NCBI RefSeq assembly: GCF_001854475.1
Contig: NZ_MNAN01000037.1
Location: 382,945 to 446,944 of the forward strand
Source of the DNA: Pseudoalteromonas byunsanensis
GTDB lineage: Bacteria; Pseudomonadota; Gammaproteobacteria; Enterobacterales; Alteromonadaceae
Direction: 5' to 3'
Length of the DNA stretch: 64,000 bases
Numbering within the stretch: position 1 is the stretch's first letter; every line of letters starts with the position of its first letter. Below the pieces are notes generated by a model, which did no database searches, was not told the origin of the DNA, and saw only the letters and a program-made list of their open reading frames with translations. Shown here piece after piece: positions 35,405 through 45,123 of this stretch. Both the position numbers and the translations under genes were made by a program.

Positions 35405-36317
35405 TGGGTAGTTCCTTTATTGAGATCTCGTTGCGGCCTTTATTTTTAGACAAATAAAGTTGCTCATCAGCAGCTTCTAACCACTTTTGGCCGTTGCACT
35501 GTCGGACGCTATCGCTGTACACCCCGCCAATACTGAGCGTCACATAACCAAACTTAGAGGCTTCATGTGGCAGATTAGCTTCTTGTATTCGCTGCTTTAA
35601 AGCACAAGAAAGCTTTTCTAAGCCATGCCTATCAACTTGCGGCATGATACAAACAAATTCTTCTCCACCGTATCGTACTACCGCATCTTCACCACGGTGA
35701 TGGTTGCATTTAATCAATTGAGCCACGCGCTTTAAGCATTCATCCCCTTTAATATGACCATAAAAGTCGTTATATTTTTTAAACCAATCTATGTCCGCCA
35801 TAATTAATGAGAACGCGGTACGATTACGCTTGGCATAAGACAAGCGTTTATCCAACTCAGAAGTCAGGTAATGTCGGTTATAAACTTGTGTTAACCCGTC
35901 AATAAAGGCCATTGATTTTAGTTGCCTATGCTGATGTAAAAGCCGTACTTGTGCCTCAACACGGTGCATTAACGTTAGTGCATTAACAGGTTTTATCACA
36001 AAGTCACTGCCACCAGCTTGCCAGCAACGCGTTTGTTCATGATCTTGATGATGGGAGGTAACAAAGATAATCGGTATGTCTTTGGTAAAATCACTTTGCT
36101 TTAGCAACTTGCACGTTTCTAGTCCGTTCATTACCGGCATTTCCACATCCATAAGAATGATGTCAGGCTGATGCGATTGACAGTACTCCATGCACTCTAG
36201 GCCGCTCGCACAACGCGCTGTTCGGTAACTCTTCGACAAAATACTTTCTAGGACGAGGTAATTAATTTCATCATCTTCAACTATCAAAATAGTAGGGCTC
36301 GAATTAACCTGTTCCAT
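35394..36317 (-). CDS. Response regulator with diguanylate cyclase (REC-GGDEF)
   Basis: 307 aa. The receiver is at about 10-128 (VEDDEIN, Asp in IILMDVEMPVMNG, Lys in VIKPVN). The GGDEF domain is at about 140-300 with active-site GGEEF. The product-inhibition I-site RGED lies 5 residues before it, so cyclic-di-GMP synthesis with feedback control is expected. Its end overlaps the hybrid-kinase start by 11 bp; the two form an operon in which the kinase probably drives the cyclase. Confidence 0.95.
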   Translation of the reverse strand: MEQVNSSPTILIVEDDEINYLVLESILSKSYRTARCASGLECMEYCQSHQPDIILMDVEMPVMNGLETCKLLKQSDFTKDIPIIFVTSHHQDHEQTRCWQAGGSDFVIKPVNALTLMHRVEAQVRLLHQHRQLKSMAFIDGLTQVYNRHYLTSELDKRLSYAKRNRTAFSLIMADIDWFKKYNDFYGHIKGDECLKRVAQLIKCNHHRGEDAVVRYGGEEFVCIMPQVDRHGLEKLSCALKQRIQEANLPHEASKFGYVTLSIGGVYSDSVRQCNGQKWLEAADEQLYLSKNKGRNEISIKELPSDE

Positions 36318-36432
36318 AATTTATTGTAATAATGAAGGATAGATATAAATGTAGTCGAGCCCGCTACATTTGCAAAAATATAGCTTTTTGGATGAAACAG
36401 TTAAGATAAAAATAAGAGCATAAGTATCAATG

Positions 36433-36497
36433 AAGTACCTACCATATCAAGGTACTTTTTAGGAGCACTTAGTGCCTGCAACATGACAGGCACTAAG
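36433..36497. terminator. Two adjacent hairpins in the 36318-36520 gap
   Basis: AAGTACCT/AGGTACTT (36433-36457) is followed by TTT on the top strand. CTTAGTGCCTG/CAGGCACTAAG (36468-36497) is a perfect 11-bp stem lying just past the glutathionyl-hydroquinone reductase stop. Neither has a strong T-tract for the bottom-strand genes, so their roles are uncertain. Confidence 0.45.
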
Positions 36498-36520
36498 CGG
36501 CAGCGGCTTAATCACAAGGC

Positions 36521-37498
36521 TTACTTGGTTCTAGCTCGGTTATGAGGTGTCGTATAATCAATAGTAGGGCCCTTTGGCACCAGCTGATTCGGATTTATCA
36601 TGGTATGACTATAATAATAGTGCCGTTTTATGTGACTAAAGTTCACTGTCTGGGCAATGTTCGGCCATTGATATAGCTTACGAATATAGTTTGCCAGATT
36701 CGGGTAGTCCTCTATACGCTGCTTATTACACTTAAAGTGACCATAATAAACAGAATCAAAACGGATCAACGTCGTGAATAGCCGCCAATCAGCCTCTGTA
36801 ACATCAGCCCCAACCAGGTATGATGAATCGTTAAGTATTCCCTCAACCTTATCTAACGCTGCAAACAACTCATCGAATGCCAGCTCATATGCTTGCTGAG
36901 TCGTTGCAAAGCCACATCGATAAACCCCATTATTAATGTTCTGGTAGATGTATTCATTTATTTCATCAATTTGCTGCTTTGCATGCTCAGGATAATAATC
37001 GTCTGTATTGTGAGTGATTTCGTTAAACGCGCTATTAAACATACGAATGATCTCACTGGACTCATTGCTGACAATTTTTTCCTGCTGTTTGTCCCACAAA
37101 ACAGGCACAGTCACACGTCCACTATATGTGTCATTATTTAGGGTATACAATTGATGCATGTAATCAAAACCATATAACGGGTCACCACTGCTGCCGCTTG
37201 CTTTGTCAAAAGTCCAACCTTGATCCAGCATATCAGGACTTACCACTGAAACTTCAATATGTTCCTCCAAGCCTTTGAGCGCCCTAAAAATTAAGGTCCG
37301 ATGTGCCCATGGACACGCCAAAGATACAAACAAATGATAACGACCTGATTGCGCTCTAAACCCGCCAGAGCCAGAGGGGCCTGCAGACCCATCAGCCGTA
37401 ACCCAGTTTCTTAACTGCGCCGCTTCACGCTCAAATTTACCTTTGTTACTGGTGTCGTACCATTTGTCCTGCCACTTACCATCCACAAGTAGTCCCAT
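36521..37498 (-). CDS. yqjG: Glutathionyl-hydroquinone reductase (YqjG/ECM4-type GST)
   Basis: 325 aa, the normal length. The active-site Cys is in SLACPWAHRTL (C59), the xi-class GST signature. PVLWDKQQEKIVSNESSEIIRMF is the glutathione-binding region. It reduces glutathionylated hydroquinones. It lies 17 bp downstream of the pirin gene on the same strand. Pirin-like quercetinases and this reductase both deal with quinone-type aromatics, so a shared detoxification role is plausible. Confidence 0.95.
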   Translation of the reverse strand: MGLLVDGKWQDKWYDTSNKGKFEREAAQLRNWVTADGSAGPSGSGGFRAQSGRYHLFVSLACPWAHRTLIFRALKGLEEHIEVSVVSPDMLDQGWTFDKASGSSGDPLYGFDYMHQLYTLNNDTYSGRVTVPVLWDKQQEKIVSNESSEIIRMFNSAFNEITHNTDDYYPEHAKQQIDEINEYIYQNINNGVYRCGFATTQQAYELAFDELFAALDKVEGILNDSSYLVGADVTEADWRLFTTLIRFDSVYYGHFKCNKQRIEDYPNLANYIRKLYQWPNIAQTVNFSHIKRHYYYSHTMINPNQLVPKGPTIDYTTPHNRARTK

Positions 37499-37515
37499 AT
37501 TGTCCTCCCGTTATG

Positions 37516-38358
37516 CTATACAATGTCGCCGAAACGGCCCATCTGATAGTCTCTTACTGCTTCTTGCAGTTGCTCCTGAGTATTCATTACAAATGGGCCC
37601 ATATGCGCTATCTTCTCGCCGATAGGTTGCCCAGCTAACACCAAAGCACCCATCCCTTGCTCTCCCGCGCTAAGTACCAGAGCTTCACTTGGTGCTACTT
37701 CCAATAGTGTTCCCACACTAAACTCAGTCGCTAATAAACCACCACTATGAATATAGATCAGGACCTTGCCATGTGAGGACACATCGAGCTTTATCGTGCT
37801 GTTAGGCGGAAGTATCACATCAGCAATCGCACCTTCTCCTGCAAGCCCTAAAATCGCGCCTTCAATAACATGCTCATCCATCCGCCAACTGCCAGCAAGT
37901 GCGAGCAACTGCGCATGCTGATCATTCTCCAAGGCGGGAACACCTGATCCTGTTGAGTCTTGATATCTTGGTGGTCGCATTTTCTCCTTTGCTGGCATAT
38001 TGAGCCAGATTTGAAAACCATGCATACCATTACTTTCATCAACCAAAGGCATCTCACTGTGCACGACCCCGCGTCCAGTGCTCATCCACTGTACATCACC
38101 ACTGCGAATGGCTTTTTTATTGCCCATTTGATCTTGATGCTCAAAACCACCTTTGCGAATGTAAGTAAAGGTTTCAATACCACGGTGAGGGTGAGGAGGG
38201 AAACCTCCGATGTAGTCACTTTTATTGTCAGATTTTAATTCATCAATCATCAAATATGGGTCGAGACTCTTGCCATCAAACCCAGCAATACGCTTGATAC
38301 TTACGCCTGCTCCATCACTGGTGGCATAGGATTTCTGTGTGCGAATGATTTTCATGTT
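37516..38358 (-). CDS. Pirin family protein
   Basis: About 280 aa from the ATG at 38358, chosen because TTGGAG lies 7 nt before it. The N-terminal cupin has the pirin metal motif FPPHPHRGIETFTYIRKGG followed by VQWMSTGRGVVHSEMP. The C-terminal pirin domain includes LVLAGQPIGEKIAHMGPFVMN. Bacterial pirins bind iron, and some are quercetin dioxygenases. It is co-oriented with, and 17 bp from, the hydroquinone reductase gene. Confidence 0.94.
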   Translation of the reverse strand, partial: NMKIIRTQKSYATSDGAGVSIKRIAGFDGKSLDPYLMIDELKSDNKSDYIGGFPPHPHRGIETFTYIRKGGFEHQDQMGNKKAIRSGDVQWMSTGRGVVHSEMPLVDESNGMHGFQIWLNMPAKEKMRPPRYQDSTGSGVPALENDQHAQLLALAGSWRMDEHVIEGAILGLAGEGAIADVILPPNSTIKLDVSSHGKVLIYIHSGGLLATEFSVGTLLEVAPSEALVLSAGEQGMGALVLAGQPIGEKIAHMGPFVMNTQEQLQEAVRDYQMGRFGDIV

Positions 38359-38528
38359 TTGCTCCAACAGCACATTGCTTGCTCAATATTGATACTGTAG
38401 CAAGAAGCAAAACGATTAAAAATTAGTAAAATTAGCGGATTTCATTCTAAAAAAAAGAATGGTTTGAATGACAATAACGCTAAATACAACGTGTGTGCAC
38501 TTAGCGTTAAAGCTAAAAATAAAATGAG

Positions 38529-39467
38529 TTAACTGGCTACCCGCTTAAACAGTAAGCTTTTTAAACTTGCTTGTGGGTTAATATCTCGAAACTCAGGCGG
38601 GTTATCAAGACGTTCCACAAACACCATATCTGGGGCCTGCTCAGCCATTTCCTGAATTAGAAACTGTGCATCTAAACTTGGGTCGTTTACACAAGCGAGT
38701 ACTTGACCGTGCTCTGTCAGAAGTTCAGGCAAGCGACGGAGTATCTTCTTGTAATCTTTAGTAAGCGCAAAGCTGCCTTTTTGAAAAGAAGGTGGATCGA
38801 TAATAACCAAATCATAGGGGCCAAACTTTCTCACCTTTCCCCAAGATTTAAATAATTCGTGACCCAAAAACTTCACTTTGTTGAGTTCATGACCATTAGC
38901 TCTGTGATTATCTCGCCCTTTACCAAGCGCAGCTTTAGCCATATCTAGGTTTACTACTTGCTTTGCACCACCTGCAATCGCGGCAACCGAAAAGCCACAG
39001 GTGTAGGCAAACAAATTCAATATCCGCTTATCCTGCGCGTTTGATTTTACCCAGCTGCGACCAAAACGCATGTCTAGAAACAAACCGTTATTTTGCTTAT
39101 TACCCAAATCCAGCAAAAATGTCAGCCCATTTTCAACAACTTGCTGTTCTTTTGACAAAGTGCCCCACAGCACCTCAAGTTCACAGTCTGGGCGGCTGCG
39201 ATGATGCAACAAAATACTTTTCACCTTACTTTGCCAAAGTGGTAATTGCGCCCACTTTGCACTGAGCACTCGCAACGCGTCGATAAACTCAAGGTCGGGC
39301 TCTTTAAACAATGAAATCAATAACTGTCCTGCCAACCAATCCACCGTAATATGTTCGAGGCCTGGCCAACACTGACCTCGACCATGAAATAGGCGTCTGA
39401 CTTCATCGGGAAATTGTTCTAATTCGCATAGCTGTTGGTCAAGCAAGGGCAGGGCAGTTGGTGTCAT
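38529..39467 (-). CDS. SAM-dependent methyltransferase, RlmI/YccW-like
   Basis: 312 aa. The catalytic domain resembles the RlmI-type RNA cytosine methyltransferases: NGLFLDMRFGRSWVKSNA, the SAM loop ILNLFAYTCGFSVAAIAGGA, and motif IV VIIDPPSFQKGSFALTKDY. It lacks the N-terminal PUA domain of RlmI and has about 90 other residues there. An rRNA target is therefore probable but not certain. Likely monocistronic. Confidence 0.87.
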   Translation of the reverse strand: MTPTALPLLDQQLCELEQFPDEVRRLFHGRGQCWPGLEHITVDWLAGQLLISLFKEPDLEFIDALRVLSAKWAQLPLWQSKVKSILLHHRSRPDCELEVLWGTLSKEQQVVENGLTFLLDLGNKQNNGLFLDMRFGRSWVKSNAQDKRILNLFAYTCGFSVAAIAGGAKQVVNLDMAKAALGKGRDNHRANGHELNKVKFLGHELFKSWGKVRKFGPYDLVIIDPPSFQKGSFALTKDYKKILRRLPELLTEHGQVLACVNDPSLDAQFLIQEMAEQAPDMVFVERLDNPPEFRDINPQASLKSLLFKRVAS

Positions 39468-39577
39468 GATATATAAAAAGTAATAAGCAAAAGGGGTATT
39501 CTACGCATTTTCTGTGACTGGCACCACACACGAATCCCCCAACATAAAACGAAGTCGTATGCAGTGCCAAAAACGTA

Positions 39578-41293
39578 TCAGTAAGCCTGATACACCACAT
39601 CACCATCAAGTAAGGTAAGTTCAGCCTTTACTTGTTTGATTTGCTCAGCAGTTAAGTCGAACAGGTTGTGATCTAACACCACAAGATCGGCACGTTTACC
39701 CACTTCTATGCTACCCACCAAATGTTCCTGACGCATCGCATACGCCCCGTTGATAGTGTAGGCTGCAATCGCCTGTGCTAGCGTAATATTTTGTGGCGCT
39801 CTGGATATAGCGTGACTAAGTGCCACAAAAGGGTTAAAGGTACTGACATTCCAATCGCTACTTAACGTGAGTGTGGCATTTGCAGCTTGCAAACTTTTTA
39901 TAGGCACCAGATCCTGTGAGCGTTGTACCCCTATGAGTGGGATATTTTCAGGCCAATGACTTGGCTGGCTAAATTCTCCTGCGACTTGCGCATCGGCAAT
40001 CACATTCAGTTTGCCAAAACGAGGCATGTCATCTGGGTCAACGACTTCTAAATGAGTGATCCTGTGTCTTGCATCGCCATTAGAGGCGTTTTCAATAGCA
40101 TTTAATGCCTCGTGGATACCCCTATCACCAATTCCATGAATGTTAAAGTCGAAACCAACTGGCTCCAGAGCCTGGATATATTTTTCCATGCGCGCTTGAG
40201 TAAAGTAATTTAACCCCTTATTTTGATATAAATTGAGCCAGTTAACTTCGTAGGGCTCATGCATTGCCGCCGTGCTATTAACTAAAATGCCATCCATATA
40301 AAACTTTACCTGATCGACTTTCAACAGGCTGTCTGATGGGCGACTAAACATCGCTTTAAGCGATGCAAGTTGCTTTTCATCGCTCATTTGCGGGTATGCC
40401 CAAAGACCAAGGCTAACACGCAGCGTTAACTTATCCTCATCAGCTACACGCTGCCAAGTTTGCAGGTGTCCTCTTTGCCAATAAGTACGCGCATCACTGA
40501 TTGACGTGATCCCGACTTTATTGAGCTCAGGCATCGTGTACTCAATCAAACCGTAGTAATCTTGCGCCTTAGCGTCTGGACGCGAGTTCATCGCCAACTC
40601 CATTAATTGGTTACCAGCGTTATCATATAGAATCCCGTTCAGGTTGCCTTGGCTATCTTTACCTATTACACCCCCGATGGGGTCTTGACTGTTAGCCGTG
40701 ATCCCCGCAAGCGCGAGCGCCTTACTATTCACCCACATTGAATGAGAAGTTTGCTCCATGATAATGACAGGGCGCTCCGGTATCGCTTCATCCAGTACCT
40801 CCAACGGCGATGTCTGCATGTCCAACAACGTTGCTATCTCATGACCATAGCCAATTAACCAGTCCGTATTAGGGTGGCTTAATGATGCTTCATACAATAA
40901 GTCGATATATTCGCTTTCTGAAGCGTATCCAGGTAAGGTAAATTGCGTGACTTCAGAGGCAGACTCCAAGGGATGAATATGCACATCATGGAAACCTGGC
41001 AGCAGCATTTTACCCTTCAGATCGATCACTTCTGTACGGTCGGTAATATAACTCTTGGCCTGTGTATCATCTCCAACATAAACAATCTTATTACCTTGTA
41101 TTGCGACTGCCTGTGCCCATGGTTGCTTAGTATTGACGGTATAAACCTGACCATTGACGAACACCATACTCGCCTCAGCAGTGGTGGCCTCGCTGACCGC
41201 AGGTTTTGCCGCATCGCCCTCTTCAGTACAACCTGACAAAGCACAGCTAAGTGAAAGAAGTGTGGTACAAATTAACATAGTTGATTGACTCAT
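39578..41293 (-). CDS. Amidohydrolase family protein (YtcJ-like), lipoprotein
   Basis: 571 aa. Lipobox CALSGC (Cys22). The amidohydrolase-3 metal site starts with LLPGFHDVHIHP. Later features are INVHGIGDRG-like FNIHGIGDRGIHEALN and LSSDWNVSTFNP near the C-terminus. The family includes N-substituted amino-acid and formamide hydrolases, mostly unassigned. Membrane anchoring suggests a role in periplasmic nutrient breakdown. It is divergent from a two-component system. Confidence 0.9.
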   Translation of the reverse strand: MSQSTMLICTTLLSLSCALSGCTEEGDAAKPAVSEATTAEASMVFVNGQVYTVNTKQPWAQAVAIQGNKIVYVGDDTQAKSYITDRTEVIDLKGKMLLPGFHDVHIHPLESASEVTQFTLPGYASESEYIDLLYEASLSHPNTDWLIGYGHEIATLLDMQTSPLEVLDEAIPERPVIIMEQTSHSMWVNSKALALAGITANSQDPIGGVIGKDSQGNLNGILYDNAGNQLMELAMNSRPDAKAQDYYGLIEYTMPELNKVGITSISDARTYWQRGHLQTWQRVADEDKLTLRVSLGLWAYPQMSDEKQLASLKAMFSRPSDSLLKVDQVKFYMDGILVNSTAAMHEPYEVNWLNLYQNKGLNYFTQARMEKYIQALEPVGFDFNIHGIGDRGIHEALNAIENASNGDARHRITHLEVVDPDDMPRFGKLNVIADAQVAGEFSQPSHWPENIPLIGVQRSQDLVPIKSLQAANATLTLSSDWNVSTFNPFVALSHAISRAPQNITLAQAIAAYTINGAYAMRQEHLVGSIEVGKRADLVVLDHNLFDLTAEQIKQVKAELTLLDGDVVYQAY

Positions 41294-41365
41294 TAGTTGA
41301 CTCCTTTGGTATAGCGATACACTATCAAGAAACAGGTAACCGTAAGGTAACAGTATAGGCGAGTC

Positions 41366-42037
41366 ATGATCATATTATTGGTAGAGGACGATACAGTGCT
41401 GGCAACTCACAGTATCGACTTTCTTGCACAAGAGGGAATAGAGGTAGACTACGCCAGCACAGTTAAACAGGCGCAAGCCATCAGTGAACATCAGAATTAT
41501 GATGCTATCGTGTTGGATATCAACTTGCCCGACGGTGATGGGCTGACGCTTGCTAAACAGTGGCAACACCAGCGCCAAGAACCGATTTTATTTCTCAGTG
41601 CCCGAGATGCCCTCGACGATAAACTGCAAGCTTTTTCATATGGCGCACTGGATTATTTAACCAAGCCATTCGCATTGCCAGAATTGGCCATTCGCATTAA
41701 ATTGCTCGCAAACAAAAGTAACTCAAAACCTAATCGACAATTTAGTCTCGATTCTTTGCAAGTCGATTTAGACGCGAGAATTATCACTCGGGGAGATAGG
41801 GTCATCGTGCTGTCTGCCCAGCAATGGCTGTTGTTAGAGTTACTGATAAAGCACTATCCAAACCCAGTGAGAAAAGCCGCCATCATAAATGAAATTTGGC
41901 CGCAACAGGACAGCAATATCAACATGTACAAATCACTCATAACAAGGTTACGTAGCAATTTAACCCAAGAAGATGAACCTGCCTTATTACATACGCTAAG
42001 AAAGCAGGGCATCGCATTGAGAGTCCAACATGACTAA
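41366..42037 (+). CDS. OmpR-family response regulator
   Basis: 223 aa. Receiver at 1-118: acidic LLVEDD, Asp in AIVLDINLPDGDG, Lys in LTKPFA. Winged-helix output at about 130-221. The C-terminal wing (LLHTLRKQGIALRV) is slightly unlike the usual R-G-x-G-Y. The stop overlaps the kinase start by 8 bp, so the two form one operon. Confidence 0.93.
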   Translation: MIILLVEDDTVLATHSIDFLAQEGIEVDYASTVKQAQAISEHQNYDAIVLDINLPDGDGLTLAKQWQHQRQEPILFLSARDALDDKLQAFSYGALDYLTKPFALPELAIRIKLLANKSNSKPNRQFSLDSLQVDLDARIITRGDRVIVLSAQQWLLLELLIKHYPNPVRKAAIINEIWPQQDSNINMYKSLITRLRSNLTQEDEPALLHTLRKQGIALRVQHD

Positions 42038-43220
42038 GCATCACACTTCTATGATTATGTATTTGAGTTCACGTATCACCTTGCCGATGCTTGTAATGAT
42101 GCTCTGTTGGCTGGGCGTATCTAAATACAGTTACGAGTTTGCGCTTGATGACAGTGCCGCGCACTACCTCTATTATGACGCCGAGCGAGTACAAACACAG
42201 CAACTTACATTGCCTGTCTCTGATGAGTTTAAACTTATTACGCAATCGCACATAGAACTACCTGATCATGTAGTGCAGGCATGGCGTTCAGGTCAATTAC
42301 CCATAAATCAGGTCACACTGTTACAACACTCAAACCAAGATATCTACGTCCTGCCTTGGCAGCAACCTAACAGTAATGCCGCACCCTTTTTTGTATTGCA
42401 CTTTTTCGATCAACAAGACACTTTACCAATCACGCCATGGCTTTCACTTTTGCTAGCCGCTTTTAGCCTCTTTGCACTTTACATTGTTCTCAGAAGTACA
42501 TTTAAAATAAACAGACAAATCAACGCACTTACTTTGTTTGTAAACACTAACAAACAACACAGTGATATAGGAAGGTTCAAAGAGTTCAGCGCCTTTTTCG
42601 ATGCGCTCAAATTATCAAGACAAGCCGAACAGCTTGTACAGCAAAGAGAACGCTTACTTAGCGCCTTCTTGAGTCACGAAGTACGCACTCCACTGACACA
42701 CATCCAGCACGGTGTTGCCCGACTGCAACAGCAAGATAACCTTCCTCTTGAAGCCATAGACGTGCTGCTTACATTGGAACAAGCGCAACATCGACTTCGC
42801 GACACCAGTAGTGCAGTACTTGCGTTGTGGCAACAAGCCGATATTGAGAAACAACATATTGATATGAAGTCGGTTATCAAACGCGTTGTCGCTAGGCACG
42901 ATAATCACCATTTTCAAATCAACCTTACACTCTGCCCACATGAGGTTATTCTGCCACTCCATATACCATTATGTGAGTTATTACTTACTCAGGCGATAGA
43001 AAACGCACAGCAGCATGGTCAATCACCCTTGACGATAAAATTAACGCCTGACGTACTCACTTTACACAATACCAAAGAGACCAAAGCGCAAGATACTTCA
43101 GGTACAGGCTTAGGCGCTGTATTGATCCAGCAAATATGTACACGGCTGGACTGGCATTTTAAAATTACGGCAACAGAGCAAGACTATACGCTTACTATTA
43201 AGTTTAAAGCGCTTTATTAG
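42030..43220 (+). CDS. Sensor histidine kinase
   Basis: 396 aa. TM helices about 15-33 and 135-157 bound a short periplasmic sensor of about 100 residues. HisKA has the phospho-His in LSAFLSHEVRTPLTHIQHG (near 216). The ATPase has N-box LTQAIENAQQHG and G2 box GTGLGAVLIQQI. No HAMP domain is obvious. It is the partner of the OmpR-type regulator that overlaps it. The signal is unknown. Confidence 0.92.
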   Translation: MTKHHTSMIMYLSSRITLPMLVMMLCWLGVSKYSYEFALDDSAAHYLYYDAERVQTQQLTLPVSDEFKLITQSHIELPDHVVQAWRSGQLPINQVTLLQHSNQDIYVLPWQQPNSNAAPFFVLHFFDQQDTLPITPWLSLLLAAFSLFALYIVLRSTFKINRQINALTLFVNTNKQHSDIGRFKEFSAFFDALKLSRQAEQLVQQRERLLSAFLSHEVRTPLTHIQHGVARLQQQDNLPLEAIDVLLTLEQAQHRLRDTSSAVLALWQQADIEKQHIDMKSVIKRVVARHDNHHFQINLTLCPHEVILPLHIPLCELLLTQAIENAQQHGQSPLTIKLTPDVLTLHNTKETKAQDTSGTGLGAVLIQQICTRLDWHFKITATEQDYTLTIKFKALY

Positions 43221-43236
43221 TAATAATGGCCAATCA

Positions 43237-44130
43237 TTATGTATTCTGCGCATAGCGTACAAACTCAGAATAAATAGAGTCTTTGATTAATCTGTCGGGT
43301 GTAAACGCATAATAATGCTGATAAACATTATCAATGGGGCCAATAAATCGTATGTCGCGATTACGCTCAATTTCCTCTTTAACCGATAGTGGTGCCGGAA
43401 ACAAACCAAACCCTTGCTGGCCCAAGGCAACCATCAGGGCGCTATCATCCACATGACCGGCTACGCTTATCTCAATGTCCAACTCATCTAGCCAGTAGTG
43501 AATTGCATTAGTTACGGGGCTCGACTTAGCAGGCAGCACGACAGGCACGTCAGCCAGCGTATTGGGATAACTCGTTTGCAAATTTTGCTGCCAGCTACTG
43601 GCACCAAAAAAACCTAATTGGCTTTTACCTATTTCATGACAGAACACTTTAAACGGTAAACTATTGTCCAAAGGCTTATCTGCCAATACTAAATCCAGCT
43701 TATGAATCGCCATTTGCGCTAACAACTCAGCTTGCTGCCCATCAATACAATGTAGATTAGCAATACGTTCATTCTCAATTAATGGTGCTAGCCATTTTGA
43801 AACCAATGACTTGGGTAAAGCATCTGATATGCCGACTTTCAAGGTCCGTGACAAGGTACCAACATCACCTGAAGTGGTTTCGAGCCACTCATGTGCAATC
43901 GCAAACATATCATCTGCATATTGCTGCGCTATTTGCCCAAACTCTGTTAGACGGAGTCCTCGTCCTTCACGCAAAAACAACGCTTTACCTAAGCGCTGCT
44001 CTAAGCTCGTTATTTGCGCACTCACAGTCTGAGGCGTCAGATGTAATACCTTACTCGCAGCGGCAATACTACCGTGACGACTTACCTGCCAGAAATAATA
44101 TAAATGGTTGTAATTGATGTTGGTAATCAT
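43237..44130 (-). CDS. nhaR: LysR-family regulator, NhaR-like
   Basis: 297 aa. The start INYNHLYYFWQVSRHGSIAAASKVLHLTPQTVSAQI is very close to E. coli NhaR, as are the KLDLVLADKPLD and HYYAFTPDR segments. NhaR activates the Na+/H+ antiporter gene nhaA in response to sodium. No nhaA is next to it here. It is divergent from a ribosome-associated HPF-like gene, with an ATCTAC-N4-GTAGAT palindrome between. Confidence 0.87.
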   Translation of the reverse strand: MITNINYNHLYYFWQVSRHGSIAAASKVLHLTPQTVSAQITSLEQRLGKALFLREGRGLRLTEFGQIAQQYADDMFAIAHEWLETTSGDVGTLSRTLKVGISDALPKSLVSKWLAPLIENERIANLHCIDGQQAELLAQMAIHKLDLVLADKPLDNSLPFKVFCHEIGKSQLGFFGASSWQQNLQTSYPNTLADVPVVLPAKSSPVTNAIHYWLDELDIEISVAGHVDDSALMVALGQQGFGLFPAPLSVKEEIERNRDIRFIGPIDNVYQHYYAFTPDRLIKDSIYSEFVRYAQNT

Positions 44131-44178
44131 TCGTTAATACCTGTCACTAAGTAAGAAATAATCAGCTTTTTTCTTTTC

Positions 44179-44194
44179 ATCTACCTTAGTAGAT
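44179..44194. promoter_or_regulatory. Palindrome between nhaR and HPF-like gene
   Basis: ATCTAC CTTA GTAGAT is a perfect 6-bp inverted repeat in the divergent promoter region, 49 bp before nhaR and 62 bp before the other gene. It could be an operator, possibly for NhaR itself; there is no direct evidence. Confidence 0.35.
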
Positions 44195-44256
44195 TTAGAT
44201 GGTACCTGCAATTGAGGTGCGACAAGTTCAATCAAATAACGGATAAGAATCCAACC

Positions 44257-44559
44257 ATGAAACTGAAGTTATCAATAAAAGACAAAACAGTTACCGCAGC
44301 GATGAAAGTGCAGCTATCAAAGTTAGTAATGAAGCAGCTACAAAAGTACGCTTTAAATATTCGTGCTGTAGAGCTTCACATCGATGATGTAGTGTCTCGT
44401 CAAAATGGTTTGATTAAACAATGTCGTCTAAATCTTCAATTACCAGGGTTACCAAGCATAGTGCTTAAGGCGAAAGGCAATAACATGCTACAAGCAATTA
44501 AGCGCGCATTACACAACGGCCAAAAAATACTGGCTCAAAAGTATGCAATTGCTCACTAA
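44257..44559 (+). CDS. Short HPF/RaiA-like ribosome-associated protein
   Basis: 100 aa from the ATG at 44257 (an ATG 45 bp upstream gives an unlikely N-terminus). The pattern VELHIDDVVSRQNGLIKQC, then LPGLPSIVLKA, then AIKRALHNGQKIL follows the S30AE/HPF fold core, but the protein has only that domain and is basic. Members bind stalled or resting ribosomes. The assignment to the family is by pattern only. Confidence 0.65.
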   Translation: MKLKLSIKDKTVTAAMKVQLSKLVMKQLQKYALNIRAVELHIDDVVSRQNGLIKQCRLNLQLPGLPSIVLKAKGNNMLQAIKRALHNGQKILAQKYAIAH

Positions 44560-44698
44560 CCCTTTGTAGTACATGCAATCATTTTTGTTCCATAAGATCC
44601 CAAGCACTTGCAGCGGAAAGGATGCCGCTCTATTTCATCAAGTTATTTTTTAGCTCGCCGATACAATATTATGTGTAGGACATTAAACTGGTCGTGAC

Positions 44699-45115
44699 GT
44701 GAAGCTCCATGCTCTAACTCAACATTCAATAGCTCAAACGGCTTTAGACTTGCGCAATCAAGCAGGAGAGGGCGTTCGCACACTGAACTTGTCAAACAAC
44801 ATACAAAAAGCTTTCACCCGATCACAGAGCGATGATAAAGCCGCAATGAAAAAAGAGCTACCAGCCCATATAGATGCATTACTAGCTCAACAGAAAAAAA
44901 TCAAAAAACAGCTGCGGGAACAAAAAGAACAGCTCGTTGATGTAAAAACTAGATTAGACATGAATGAAGAAATCAGACAAAACATGATCAAACACTTGAC
45001 GGCTGAGCTAACTCAATTACATCTGCAACTCGTTAGTATATCGCAGGCACTGCATGACGCATTGAAAAAATCAGGAATAAGTGACTTAAATCAGCTTGTA
45101 GATGTGCTTAGCTAG
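44699..45115 (+). CDS. Coiled-coil protein, unknown function
   Basis: 138 aa with a GTG start and no strong Shine-Dalgarno. Residues about 50-125 are a charged coiled coil (KKIKKQLREQKEQLVDVKTRLDMNEEIR). No signal peptide or membrane helix. It lies 140 bp after the HPF-like gene and is convergent with a response-regulator gene (8 bp between stops). Not recognised. Confidence 0.6.
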   Translation: MKLHALTQHSIAQTALDLRNQAGEGVRTLNLSNNIQKAFTRSQSDDKAAMKKELPAHIDALLAQQKKIKKQLREQKEQLVDVKTRLDMNEEIRQNMIKHLTAELTQLHLQLVSISQALHDALKKSGISDLNQLVDVLS

Positions 45116-45123
45116 GTAGCGCC

